The notes beneath the pieces were generated by a model. It searched no databases, was not told the DNA's origin, and saw only the letters and a list, made by a program, of their open reading frames with translations. The position numbers and the translations under genes were made by a program. From Oscillatoriales cyanobacterium (GTDB lineage: Bacteria > Cyanobacteriota > Cyanobacteriia > Cyanobacteriales > Microcoleaceae): a stretch of 64,000 bases of DNA. Shown one piece after another: positions 35,977 through 43,873 of this stretch (position 1 is the stretch's first letter; each line of letters opens with the position of its first letter). The stretch is taken from NCBI GenBank assembly GCA_004292955.1, contig RDXX01000009.1:248001-312000 (forward strand), in the 5' to 3' direction.

Positions 35977-36088
35977 TCTCGTTCCCAGGCTATGGCTGGT
36001 AATGCATATAAGCGAGAAAGAGCCTCGCCTGTGGTTTACTGGAGGTAGAGCCTCCTGCAAGGAATTTCCAGGCTATGGCTGGGAACGA
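35977..36088. repeat. Long imperfect palindrome repeat (CGTTCCCAGGC family), copy 1
   Basis: Begins TCTCGTTCCCAGGCTATGGC and ends GGCTATGGCTGGGAACGA, with GAGCCTC/GAGGTAGAGCCTC stems inside; a related copy lies at 60251-60370. It fills the 388-bp spacer between the divergent amidohydrolase and cysteine hydrolase genes, where I see no gene. Confidence 0.75.
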
Positions 36089-36270
36089 TAAAATAGCCTG
36101 GAAACTAGAAACTTTTTGCCTAAATTTGGTTAATTTCAATAAAGCATCAAGTAGATCGAAACAGTTACGTTTGATACTGAGACTTAATCTTAGCAAAGAT
36201 TTAAGATATCGCAAGTTAGCAACAATCAAAGAGTTATAAAATTGAAGTGGTTTTTCAGTCGCAATCTAAT

Positions 36271-37041
36271 ATGAATCCAGATAGCCTCCGCACCTTGGGC
36301 GTTGCGCCAAATGCTTGGAAAGTTGATGCTAAAATTGCCGACATCACCCGATCGCCGATCGCGCCTCAACCTGTTACCCTAGAAACAGAAACGAAAACCC
36401 TGCGATTGGACTTAGCAAAAGCAGCGATGCTAGTGATAGATATGCAAAACGATTTCTGTCACCCCGACGGTTGGCTATCACACATCGGCGTCGATGTAAC
36501 CCCTGCGCGCACTCCAATTAATCCTTTGCAAAATTTGCTGCCAAAATTGCGATCGCACGCAGTACCCATTATTTGGATAAACTGGGGAAACCGCCCCGAT
36601 TTGCTCAATATTAGCGCAGCTTCGCGCCACGTTTACAATCCCACGGGCGAGGGCGTAGGTTTGGGAGATCCGCTACCCAAAAACGGCGCATCTGTTTTGA
36701 TGGCGGGGAGTTGGGCGGCCGCGGTTGTTGATGAATTAGAACAGAAACCAGAGGATATTTGCATTGATAAATATCGCATGAGTGCCTTTTGGGATACTCC
36801 TTTAGATAGTATCCTACGGAACCTGGGAAGAACTACACTTTTTTTTGGCGGAGTCAACGCCGATCAATGTGTCATGGCTACCCTACAAGATGCTTGTTTT
36901 CTAAACTACGACTGCATTTTAGTCAAAGATTGTACAGCTACCACATCTCCAGAGTATTGCTGGCAGGCTACTCTTTATAACGTTAAACAATGTTTTGGGT
37001 TTTTGTCTGATTCTCAGGCTATGTTAGAAGCAATTAAATAA
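36271..37041 (+). CDS. Cysteine hydrolase (isochorismatase-like)
   Basis: 256 aa protein of the isochorismatase-like amidase family. The Asp-Lys-Cys triad is visible: D in AMLVIDMQNDFCHPDGW, K in IDKYRMSAFWDTPLDSIL, and C in FFGGVNADQCVMATLQDA. This long form with an N-terminal extension resembles biuret/ureidoacrylate-type amidohydrolases; the reaction is likely C-N bond hydrolysis releasing ammonia and possibly CO2. ATG 36271 is preferred over GTG 36247. It sits between a divergent amidohydrolase and a downstream cupin, consistent with breakdown of a ring or ureide compound (inference). Confidence 0.88.
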   Translation: MNPDSLRTLGVAPNAWKVDAKIADITRSPIAPQPVTLETETKTLRLDLAKAAMLVIDMQNDFCHPDGWLSHIGVDVTPARTPINPLQNLLPKLRSHAVPIIWINWGNRPDLLNISAASRHVYNPTGEGVGLGDPLPKNGASVLMAGSWAAAVVDELEQKPEDICIDKYRMSAFWDTPLDSILRNLGRTTLFFGGVNADQCVMATLQDACFLNYDCILVKDCTATTSPEYCWQATLYNVKQCFGFLSDSQAMLEAIK

Positions 37042-37160
37042 CTAGGGAATTAGTCATTAGTCATTAGTCATTAGTCATTAGTCATTAGTCATTAGTCATT
37101 AGTTATTGGTTATTGGTCATTGGTCATTGGTCATTAGTCATTGGTCATTAGCAATAAACT
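37042..37160. repeat. Heptamer array (TTAGTCA / TTGGTCA)
   Basis: About 16 heptamers, first TTAGTCA, then TTGGTCA. TTGGTCA is identical to the STRR2 unit described in Calothrix. It follows directly after the cysteine hydrolase stop. Confidence 0.85.
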
Positions 37161-37219
37161 GGGGAGGTTGAGCCACGGACTAATGACTCTGAATGCTCAC
37201 TAATGACAGCAGAAACATA

Positions 37220-37341
37220 GGGTGCATCTCATTTTGGCAAGGGCGAAGCATTTCGGCACATAATTTATGAGTGAGAATCAGAGATTTACTGCCGAAATGC
37301 TTCGCCCCTACGAGTATATTTGCATTCATTGAGATGCACCC
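37220..37341. mobile_element. Nested 122-bp palindrome (MITE-like)
   Basis: Terminal inverted repeats GGGTGCATCTCA / TGAGATGCACCC enclose a second, inner pair GGGCGAAGCATTTCGGCA / TGCCGAAATGCTTCGCCC. No coding capacity. Single copy in the window. Confidence 0.7.
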
Positions 37342-37472
37342 GAAACATATAGCAACTGTCCGAGACGGTTAGGAAGTTCTTAATTGCTAAAATCCTGGGT
37401 TCTGCTTCCCTCTTCCCTCTTCCCTCTTCCTTCTTCCTTCAGCTATAACAACTCACAACTAAGAATAAAAAA

Positions 37473-37925
37473 ATGACAAACCAGTGCATGATTCCGGTGA
37501 TGAAATCGCCTCAAGACTACCAAGCATTTCGCATCAGCCCGGGGGATACTAATAGATTAGCCATAGTTTTCGATCCGGCAACCGCGAATGCCTCATTAAC
37601 TGTTTGCATCGAGATTTTCGATCCGGGCGGAAAAACTCCTCCCAACCGCCATCAATTTGCGGTAGAAATGTTTTTTGTACTCAAAGGAAGAGGGCAAGCG
37701 ACTTGCGACGGCAAAACAGTTAGTATTAAACCGGGTGATAGTTTGTTAGTGCCTCCAACTGGCACTCACGTCATTGAAAATACGGGCAGCGAACGTCTTT
37801 ACACTTTGTGCATTATGGTGCCAAACGAGGATTTTGTGGAACTAATTCGCAGCGGTACACCAGTCGAACTCGATGAGGAAGATATGAGGGTTCTCGGGCG
37901 ATCGGATGTACTCGTGCCGTGCTAG
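37473..37925 (+). CDS. Cupin-domain protein
   Basis: 150 aa single-domain cupin_2. Motif 1 reads PNRHQFAVEMFFVLKGRG (His and Glu in the usual G-x5-HxH-x3,4-E-x6-G frame, but one His is replaced) and motif 2 GDSLLVPPTGTHVIENTG with its His. So it may bind a metal or small ligand; an enzymatic role is uncertain. It follows the cysteine hydrolase gene in the same direction after 431 bp filled with heptamers and a nested palindrome, so co-transcription is possible but not evident. Confidence 0.85.
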   Translation: MTNQCMIPVMKSPQDYQAFRISPGDTNRLAIVFDPATANASLTVCIEIFDPGGKTPPNRHQFAVEMFFVLKGRGQATCDGKTVSIKPGDSLLVPPTGTHVIENTGSERLYTLCIMVPNEDFVELIRSGTPVELDEEDMRVLGRSDVLVPC

Positions 37926-38049
37926 GTTTGTAGTGAGGACTTCAGTCCGCAAAATAAACAGCTAAACGCGCTAAGTTAGATCGTTCGGACTTCAGTATAC
38001 CTCTTGCAGAAATAGGTAGGAACGGGCAAGATGCCAGTTTCACAATTCA

Positions 38050-38220
38050 ATGCGCCTGAGTTTGAGTGCCGCTTGTTTTCCAGCTTATGACGTGAATCCG
38101 GGAACTTGTGCGCCTCCGGGTGCAGCGCGGTTAATTGATGCTAAAATTATGACGCTGACAGTAAGTTGTGGCGGGAGTTGTCCTTCTCAGATTTTACTGC
38201 CAATTGGCGATCGCACTTAA
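38050..38220 (+). CDS. Small ORF or gene fragment, 56 aa
   Basis: ATG 38050 to TAA 38218-38220 encodes MRLSLSAACFPAYDVNPG and onward, with two cysteines spaced as CGGSC near the end. It ends within a HIP1-like site and 14 nt before the DUF952 ATG. I do not recognise it; it could be a real small protein, or the decayed end of a gene. Confidence 0.3.
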   Translation: MRLSLSAACFPAYDVNPGTCAPPGAARLIDAKIMTLTVSCGGSCPSQILLPIGDRT

Positions 38221-38233
38221 AATCCATCAAACT

Positions 38234-38593
38234 ATGAGCGTTATCTTTCACATCACCCGCAGCCAACAGTGGGAAGAAGCAAAACAAGTGCAATCCTATC
38301 GCGGAGATACGTTAGATACAGAAGGATTTATCCACTGTTCGACTCTGCCGCAAGTTTTGAAATCTGCCAATAAATTTTTTGTAGGACAAACAGGATTGCT
38401 GCTGCTGTGGATTGACTCGGAAAAAATAGAATCTGAACTTAAGTATGAATTTGCCGCCGGTGAGGATTACCCGCACATTTACGGGCCGCTAAATGTGGAT
38501 GCTGTGTTGCAAGTTTTTGAGTTTGAACCCGGTGCCGATGGCAAGTTTGAATTGCCGGCAGAGTTAACAGCAACTATCAACGAACAAGCTTAG
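38234..38593 (+). CDS. DUF952 family protein
   Basis: 119 aa protein with IFHITRSQQWEEAKQVQSYRGDTLDTEGFIHCST at the start, the DUF952 hallmark (H-I..., GFIHCS), followed by LLLLWIDSEKIESELKYE, FPHIYGPL-like YPHIYGPLNVDAVL. DUF952 proteins are small cytoplasmic proteins of the ART/PARP-like fold group by structure prediction in the literature; function is not established. ATG 38234 is chosen since the conserved domain begins at once (MSVIFHITRS). It starts 13 nt after the stop of the small ORF 38050-38220. Confidence 0.88.
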   Translation: MSVIFHITRSQQWEEAKQVQSYRGDTLDTEGFIHCSTLPQVLKSANKFFVGQTGLLLLWIDSEKIESELKYEFAAGEDYPHIYGPLNVDAVLQVFEFEPGADGKFELPAELTATINEQA

Positions 38594-38636
38594 TATCCTG
38601 TGAAGATACTTCAACAAACATCACTTATTAGTCAAG

Positions 38637-38720
38637 GTGTTTGATGATATTACTTTGGTGGTTATCGAGCGCATGAATGAAGAGATAGCATCTAAGGATC
38701 GCGAATTAAATAATTTACAC
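38637..38720 (+). pseudogene. Possible C-terminal fragment of a PP2C/SpoIIE-type phosphatase
   Basis: The frame KVFDDITLVVIERMNEE resembles the DDxTLVV ending of PP2C serine phosphatases (RsbU/SpoIIE), where the Asp pair binds metal. It is followed by ASKDRELNN and then runs into a 57-bp perfect palindrome. No upstream part of a phosphatase is present. Weak evidence based on a short motif. Confidence 0.25.
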
Positions 38721-38724
38721 ATAT

Positions 38725-38781
38725 TTGTGGGATGGGCGTCCCGCCCGTCCTTTCGTGACGGGCGGGACGCCCATCCCACAA
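38725..38781. repeat. 57-bp near-perfect palindrome
   Basis: TTGTGGGATGGGCGTCCCGC then CCGTC, a loop of 7 nt, and the full complement GACGG-GCGGGACGCCCATCCCACAA. The stem of about 25 bp would be extremely stable as RNA; one copy in the window. Confidence 0.8.
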
Positions 38782-38908
38782 GAACAATAAAAATTGTAAG
38801 TTATTTAATTCTCATTCCTAAGTATTGCCGATAAATCTTCTAATCTGCAAATTATTAAGCTATTAAAACAGCATGGTGCTAAAATTTGACCGAGGATATT
38901 TTTTCAAT

Positions 38909-39484
38909 ATGATGCTATTCAAATTATTGCCGATCGCCCTGCTATTATTAAGCTCTGCCATCAGTGGCGGTGCACTAGCACAATCGGCGAAACCCAGCAG
39001 ACAGATCGGGCCGGCGATTGATTGCGATCGCGACGGACAACAGGACGACATCCGCATGGATGATGATGGTGATGGTATACCCGATCGCTGTTTGCTAAAT
39101 CAAATTAAGCCTGTCATGAATCGGGAAAATTACGATCTAGAATTGAAACAACTTCAGGCTCAACCCTGTCAAAAAGCCACAAAAACCGTCAAAAATATTA
39201 GCTACATCATGTGTTCTACCAATGGCGGTAAAACCATTGTCAGTGCATCGGAAGCCCTGGTGGAAGTGGGAGATGGAGTGGGATTTTGGCTAAAAGGCGA
39301 TCGGGTAAGGGCGATCGTCTTTTTTGGTACGGGTGAAGTTGTTTTCTTCAACCGTGGAGTTTTGGAAGCACAAATGTCGGATAAACGGGAAGTTACAACT
39401 GTTTTTACTGCTGATGAACGGCAGCAGTTTGAGAGGCTAGAAAAGAACGGAGTGCAGAAAATTTTGCAAGTATTTAGCAGGTAG
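38909..39484 (+). CDS. Secreted hypothetical protein with Asp-rich calcium-type loop
   Basis: 191 aa from ATG 38909: signal peptide (MMLFKLLPIALLLLSSAISGGALAQ, cleavage after ALA), then DCDRDGQQDD-IRMDDDGDGIPDRC with two Cys flanking DxDxDG-like loops as in thrombospondin type 3 or dockerin/EF-hand calcium motifs. The remaining part (from about residue 70) is not recognised: KQLQAQPCQKATKTVKNISYIMCSTNGGKT has a further Cys pair, and GVGFWLKGDRVRAIVFFGTGEVVFFNRG looks beta-rich. Probably periplasmic or extracellular. No partner evident. Confidence 0.75.
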   Translation: MMLFKLLPIALLLLSSAISGGALAQSAKPSRQIGPAIDCDRDGQQDDIRMDDDGDGIPDRCLLNQIKPVMNRENYDLELKQLQAQPCQKATKTVKNISYIMCSTNGGKTIVSASEALVEVGDGVGFWLKGDRVRAIVFFGTGEVVFFNRGVLEAQMSDKREVTTVFTADERQQFERLEKNGVQKILQVFSR

Positions 39485-39608
39485 ATCGGGTTTTTAATAG
39501 GGAGAGAGTTTTATGTTTAATGAGGTTGATTTACTTGTTTCTTCCTTTTGCCAGATGACAACCCTTAACTCATCAAACGACAATTTATAATATTTCGATT
39601 CATAGTAT

Positions 39609-41963
39609 ATGCCGCAATACTTCGGAAAACTCCAAACTACCGAACAGCCTTGGTCAATTATTGGCTCTATACAATCGATCGACAAAACCGATCGCACAAT
39701 TCACTTCAACTGTACCAACTCCTCTCTCAAAATCAGCATCCTCGCGCCGAATTTAATTCGAGTGCGAATGTCCCCGACAGGTGAATTTAAAGATAGATCG
39801 CACTCCGTAACTCTCCCCGACGAAGAATGGCAAATTGTACCTTTTGAAGTGCGAGAAACAGCGGAAAAAATCGAAATTGAAACAGCACAAATAACAATTT
39901 CTGTCAAGCGCGATCGCCCTGCCATCGAATGCTTTGACAAATCAGGAAAACCCTTTGCTAGCGACTGCGATCGCCCGATGGGATGGCGCACAGGTGCAAC
40001 CGCCGCCTGGAAGCGCATCGAAACAGACGAACACTTCTACGGTTTCGGCCAACGCACCGGCTTCCTCGACAAACTCTCCGAAGTCAAGACAAACTGGACA
40101 ATTGACGCCCTCGACTACAATTCCGTCACCGATGAAATGTACCAGGCGATCGCATTTTACATCGCCCTGAATCCCGATCGCGCTTACGGCATCTTTTTCA
40201 ACACCACATTTTGGAGTCAATTCGACATCGGCGCGGAAACACCAGGGGTTTTGCGGATGGAAACCAGAGACACGGAACTCGACTACTACATCATTTACGG
40301 CCCGGAACCCGCCCAAATTCTCGCCACCTACACGCAGTTGACCGGCCGGATGCCGATTCCGCCAAAATGGGCGCTGGGATACCACCAGTGCCGCTGGAGC
40401 TACGAATCCGAGGACGTTGTGCGGGAGTTGGCGCGGGAATTTCGCGATCGCAGCATTCCCTGCGATGTCATCCACCTCGACATCGACTATATGCGCGGCT
40501 ACCGCGTTTTTACTTGGAGCCCGAAGCGCTTCCCCGATCCGGCGAAACTGATCGCAGATTTGAAAGCAGCGGGCTTTAAAGTGGTGACGATTGTCGATCC
40601 CGGTGTCAAGTACGAACCGGAAGCAGATTATCCAATATTCGATCGCGGTGTGGAAAACGACTATTTCGTCCGCACCGCCGACGGAAAGCTTTTCCACGGT
40701 TACGTTTGGCCCGACAAAGCCGTGTTTCCCGACTTCATGCGCCCCGACGTGCGCCAGTGGTGGGGGGAATTGCACAAAAGCCTGACAGATATGGGCGTTG
40801 CGGGGATTTGGAACGACATGAACGAACCTGCGATCGCCGATCGACCTTTTGGCGATGGTGGCGAACACATTTGGTTTCCGCTGGATGCACCGCAGGGCCC
40901 GGAATTCGATCGCACAACTCACGCCGAAACCCACAATTTGTACGGGTTGATGATGGCGAAAGCTTGTGCGGAAGGGTTGCAAAAAGTCCGAGGGGGCGAT
41001 CGATCTTTTGTGTTGACGCGATCGGGATTTGCGGGGGTGCAGCGCTACTCCTCCGTGTGGATGGGCGACAATCAATCGCAGTGGGAACACTTAGAAATGT
41101 CGCTACCAATGCTTTGCAACATGGGGCTTTCCGGCGTCGCCTTTGTCGGTTGCGACATCGGCGGCTTTGCGGGGAATGCAACGGCTGAATTGTTCGCGCG
41201 GTGGATGCAGATGGGGATGCTGTATCCGTTGATGCGCGGTCATTCGGCGATGACGACAGCGCAACATGAACCGTGGGTTTTTGGCGATCGCACCGAGCAG
41301 ATTTGCCGCGAATACATCAATTTACGCTATCAGTTATTGCCGTACATTTACACGCTTTTTTGGGAAGCTGCGATCGCGGGAACACCGATTTTGCGACCGC
41401 TACTTTATCACTTTCCGCGCGATCGTACAACTTATCACCTTTACGATCAAGTATTGCTCGGCCCATCGCTGATGGCTGCACCCGTTTACCGACAGGGAGT
41501 TGAGCATCGCGCCGTGTATTTGCCGGAGGGGACTTGGTACGATTGGTGGACGGGCGAATGCTATCAGGGCCCGACGCACATTTTGGCTGATGCACCTGTG
41601 GAGAGAATGCCGTTGTACGCGCGCGGTGGGGGGATAATTGCGTTAGCGAAGCCCTCGAAGAGGATCGCCCCTGTGAGACAATTTGTTGAGGAAAGGGCGA
41701 TCGATTCTTTGAAAATGCGAATTTGGCCCGGAACTGGTGAATGGACGCTTTATGAGGACGACGGACACACTTTTGAGTACGAAAAAGGTGTCTGGGCTAC
41801 GACTAATTATCAGGTGTATTTTGAAGGGGAAAAAGTAATAGTGGAAATTGCGGCGCGGGAGGGGGAATTTGCGATTTCGGAGCGCGAAATTACTGTCGAA
41901 GTTGTGGGGATTGGGGAACAGCAATTTACAGATGATGGCACGGTGCGGCGTTTGATATTTTAA
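39609..41963 (+). CDS. GH31 alpha-glucosidase
   Basis: 784 aa glycoside hydrolase family 31 enzyme releasing alpha-linked glucose (or xylose) from oligosaccharides. The order is N-terminal beta-sandwich (to about 230), then the TIM barrel: FHLDIDYMRGYRVFTW region with the HLDIDYM motif, the nucleophile motif GIWNDMNEPA, SFVLTRSGFAGVQRYSSVWMGDNQSQWEHL (acid/base Asp region), CDIGGFAGNATAELFARWMQMG, and PLMRGHS. The C-terminal domain has WYDWWTGECYQGP and PLYARGGGII. Residues LAKPSKRIA near 680 are encoded by the 29-bp repeat found also in two other genes. Probably cytoplasmic (no signal peptide), in glycogen or imported oligosaccharide use. Confidence 0.95.
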   Translation: MPQYFGKLQTTEQPWSIIGSIQSIDKTDRTIHFNCTNSSLKISILAPNLIRVRMSPTGEFKDRSHSVTLPDEEWQIVPFEVRETAEKIEIETAQITISVKRDRPAIECFDKSGKPFASDCDRPMGWRTGATAAWKRIETDEHFYGFGQRTGFLDKLSEVKTNWTIDALDYNSVTDEMYQAIAFYIALNPDRAYGIFFNTTFWSQFDIGAETPGVLRMETRDTELDYYIIYGPEPAQILATYTQLTGRMPIPPKWALGYHQCRWSYESEDVVRELAREFRDRSIPCDVIHLDIDYMRGYRVFTWSPKRFPDPAKLIADLKAAGFKVVTIVDPGVKYEPEADYPIFDRGVENDYFVRTADGKLFHGYVWPDKAVFPDFMRPDVRQWWGELHKSLTDMGVAGIWNDMNEPAIADRPFGDGGEHIWFPLDAPQGPEFDRTTHAETHNLYGLMMAKACAEGLQKVRGGDRSFVLTRSGFAGVQRYSSVWMGDNQSQWEHLEMSLPMLCNMGLSGVAFVGCDIGGFAGNATAELFARWMQMGMLYPLMRGHSAMTTAQHEPWVFGDRTEQICREYINLRYQLLPYIYTLFWEAAIAGTPILRPLLYHFPRDRTTYHLYDQVLLGPSLMAAPVYRQGVEHRAVYLPEGTWYDWWTGECYQGPTHILADAPVERMPLYARGGGIIALAKPSKRIAPVRQFVEERAIDSLKMRIWPGTGEWTLYEDDGHTFEYEKGVWATTNYQVYFEGEKVIVEIAAREGEFAISEREITVEVVGIGEQQFTDDGTVRRLIF
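41641..41669 (+). repeat. 29-bp intragenic palindromic repeat (copy in GH31 gene)
   Basis: Plus strand CGTTAGCGAAGCCCTC then GAAGAGGATCGCC; identical to 14560-14588 (inverted) and 50283-50311. Translated here as A-L-A-K-P-S-K-R-I-A. Confidence 0.9.
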
Positions 41964-41974
41964 CTAATACGAGT

Positions 41975-42411
41975 GGGAAGTCCCGCACTCTATCCGTTTA
42001 CAGGATGAGTGACGGGATGAAAACGAGCAGCAAAGAAATTGAGCGATAGCGAATCCATGATAGGATCGAACTAACCGGAGATGACAAGAGTAGCCGTGGT
42101 GGGCGAACTTTCCGTTGTATAAAGGCTAGACACCACCTATCAGTTTCTGACTGGTAGCCCCAATATCCCGCTAAGCCATAAAAGAGCTGATGGATGGGTG
42201 AAAAAATCAACAATTCTACTCCTTGGGACACAGGGAGTCTGCCGGAAAAGATAAGTAATTATCTTGCTAGTAAGTACCACATAAAATAAAGGTGAGTAAA
42301 ACCTACGGAGGGAGGATAAGACCAGCTTAGAGATGGCTCGCGTCGAGGCTCTCCCGTTGAAAGAGGAAGCCTGCACTCTATTTGTTTACAAAATGAGTGC
42401 CGGGTATGTCA
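41975..42411 (+). mobile_element. Non-autonomous IS200/IS605-like element, possible guide-type RNA
   Basis: Similar hairpins bound a 437-bp stretch without ORFs: CCCGCACTC...GAGTGACGGG (41982-42016) and CTGCACTC...GAGTGCCGGG (42371-42404), each with TATNNGTTTACANNAT in the loop region. Right before the right hairpin comes CGTCGAGGCTCTCCCGTTG and AAAGAGGAAGC, and the right hairpin is followed by TATGTCA; this order (stem, GAAGC, hairpin, TGTCA-like end) resembles the right end and omega-RNA of cyanobacterial TnpB elements as I remember them. No transposase gene is present. Inference. Confidence 0.45.
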
Positions 42412-42424
42412 CGCAAGGTTCTCA

Positions 42425-42515
42425 ACCATATCCGCAGGGACACAGCACTGCTGTGTCCTCCTGTCTCAACCATATCCGTAGGGACACAGCACTGCTGTAT
42501 CCTCGTATTGCGATC
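42425..42515. repeat. Tandem pair of CAGGGACACAGCACTGCTGTGTCC palindromes
   Basis: CTCAACCATATCCG(C/T)AGGGACACAGC plus ACTGCTGT(G/A)TCCTC occurs twice in tandem (about 42420-42466 and 42467-42511). The hairpin GGACACAGCA-CTGCTGTGTCC is a variant of the GGGACACGGC family seen at the ends of the MITE-like element. Confidence 0.75.
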
Positions 42516-42646
42516 GAGTTGGCCTGTCCTGGCAATCTTATTATACTAAAAAGACTTTTGCTATAATAAGATTCCGCGACCGCCGTCTTATTTCACTGGA
42601 ATAACATAAGATAACAAGACCTCAACCTTTGTCCCTCCGTCACCCA

Positions 42647-43819
42647 ATGATGCGATCTGGTCGATACGTCCAACAAACTGAAGGATACAGCGCCTTCATT
42701 CCAGCGCCCCTCCCTCCCGAACCGCCCATTAAAATGGACGCAGAGCTTCATCGCTTGCTCTCCAATGCCGATCGGGCTTTAGGAAGACTAGACGGTGCTA
42801 CCTCTATTTTGCCCAACCCTGACCTATTCGTAGCGATGTACGTCCGTCAGGAAGCCGTTCTTAGTTCGCAAATTGAAGGAACGCAAAGCACCCTAGAGGA
42901 CGTACTTCAATATGAAATTGATGTCAAAGGTCAAGAACGCTTTAAAGATGTGCAAGAGGTTGTTAACTACGTTAACGCCATGAACTACGGTTTAAAGCGG
43001 CTTCAAGAATTTCCACTTTGTCTGCGCTTGCTGCGAGAAATTCATACAGAATTACTCAAAGACGTGCGAGGAAGCGATCGCACACCGGGAGAATTTCGGA
43101 AAAGTCAAAATTGGATTGGCCCTCAAGGTTGTAACCTGGGTACTGCGGCCTATGTACCTCCAACAGTTGCAGAAATGCACCAATCTCTCGACAACCTAGA
43201 GAGATTTTTGCACGATACCAATTCTTTACCTGTACTGATTCATTGCGGATTAGCTCACGCTCAATTTGAAACAATACACCCATTTTTAGATGGAAATGGA
43301 CGGATTGGACGATTGCTAATTACTTTTCTGCTTTGTCAGCAAGGAATCCTACAAAAGCCTTTACTATACCTCAGTCATTATCTAAAGTTTCACAGAATAG
43401 AGTATTACGATCGCCTGATGGCAATTCGCACTCATGGAGATTGGGAAGGATGGTTAAAGTTTTTTCTTCAAGGTATTTTTGAAGTCAGCCAGTCAGCAAC
43501 AACTACAGCCCGTTCTATTCTGGAAATGCGCGAAAATCACCGCGAAATTATCGGTCAGCAAATTTCCAGTAGCAGTTATGGTTTGCGCTTGCTAGATATA
43601 CTTTTCCAGCACCCAATCGTGAATATTCGTTTAGTAGAAAACGAATTGCAATGTAGTTACGCAACAGCTAGGAAAATAGTCGATAAATTTGTAGAAATTG
43701 CTTTGCTTGATGAAGTCACAGGTTGGCAACGCAACAGACTTTATCGTTACAAACCCTATCTGGATCTTTTTGAAAGCAGCTACTCACTAATCAATCCTGA
43801 CAATTCTGATTCTCACTAA
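42647..43819 (+). CDS. Fic family protein (autoinhibited AMPylase type)
   Basis: 390 aa protein with the Fic motif IHPFLDGNGRIGRLL (HPFxDGNGRxGR, complete, so nucleotidyl-transfer chemistry should be possible). An N-terminal inhibitory helix motif SSQIEGT (S/T-x-x-x-E-G) lies in the same chain, the class II arrangement in which Glu blocks ATP binding. A C-terminal winged-helix-like domain (LLDILFQHPIVNIRLVENELQCSYATARKIVDKFVE) suggests DNA binding or autoregulation. The first in-frame ATG pair is at 42647/42650 (MMRSGRYV); a TTG at 42629 is less likely. It is 54 bp ahead of the AAA ATPase/TOPRIM-like pair in the same direction, so it may belong to that module. Confidence 0.92.
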   Translation: MMRSGRYVQQTEGYSAFIPAPLPPEPPIKMDAELHRLLSNADRALGRLDGATSILPNPDLFVAMYVRQEAVLSSQIEGTQSTLEDVLQYEIDVKGQERFKDVQEVVNYVNAMNYGLKRLQEFPLCLRLLREIHTELLKDVRGSDRTPGEFRKSQNWIGPQGCNLGTAAYVPPTVAEMHQSLDNLERFLHDTNSLPVLIHCGLAHAQFETIHPFLDGNGRIGRLLITFLLCQQGILQKPLLYLSHYLKFHRIEYYDRLMAIRTHGDWEGWLKFFLQGIFEVSQSATTTARSILEMRENHREIIGQQISSSSYGLRLLDILFQHPIVNIRLVENELQCSYATARKIVDKFVEIALLDEVTGWQRNRLYRYKPYLDLFESSYSLINPDNSDSH

Positions 43820-43873
43820 AACGCTAGTAAAAATTAACTCTATGATTAAGTATTTCTTGATTAGGTTAAAATA

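Noticed and set aside
37042..37160. CRISPR-like periodic repeats
   Set aside because: The units are seven bases long without spacers; they are STRR-type heptamers.
39942..41090. Long minus-strand open frame (382 codons) opposite the GH31 gene
   Set aside because: It mirrors the GH31 codons, has low-complexity His/Arg-rich translation and no recognisable domain; a shadow of the real gene.
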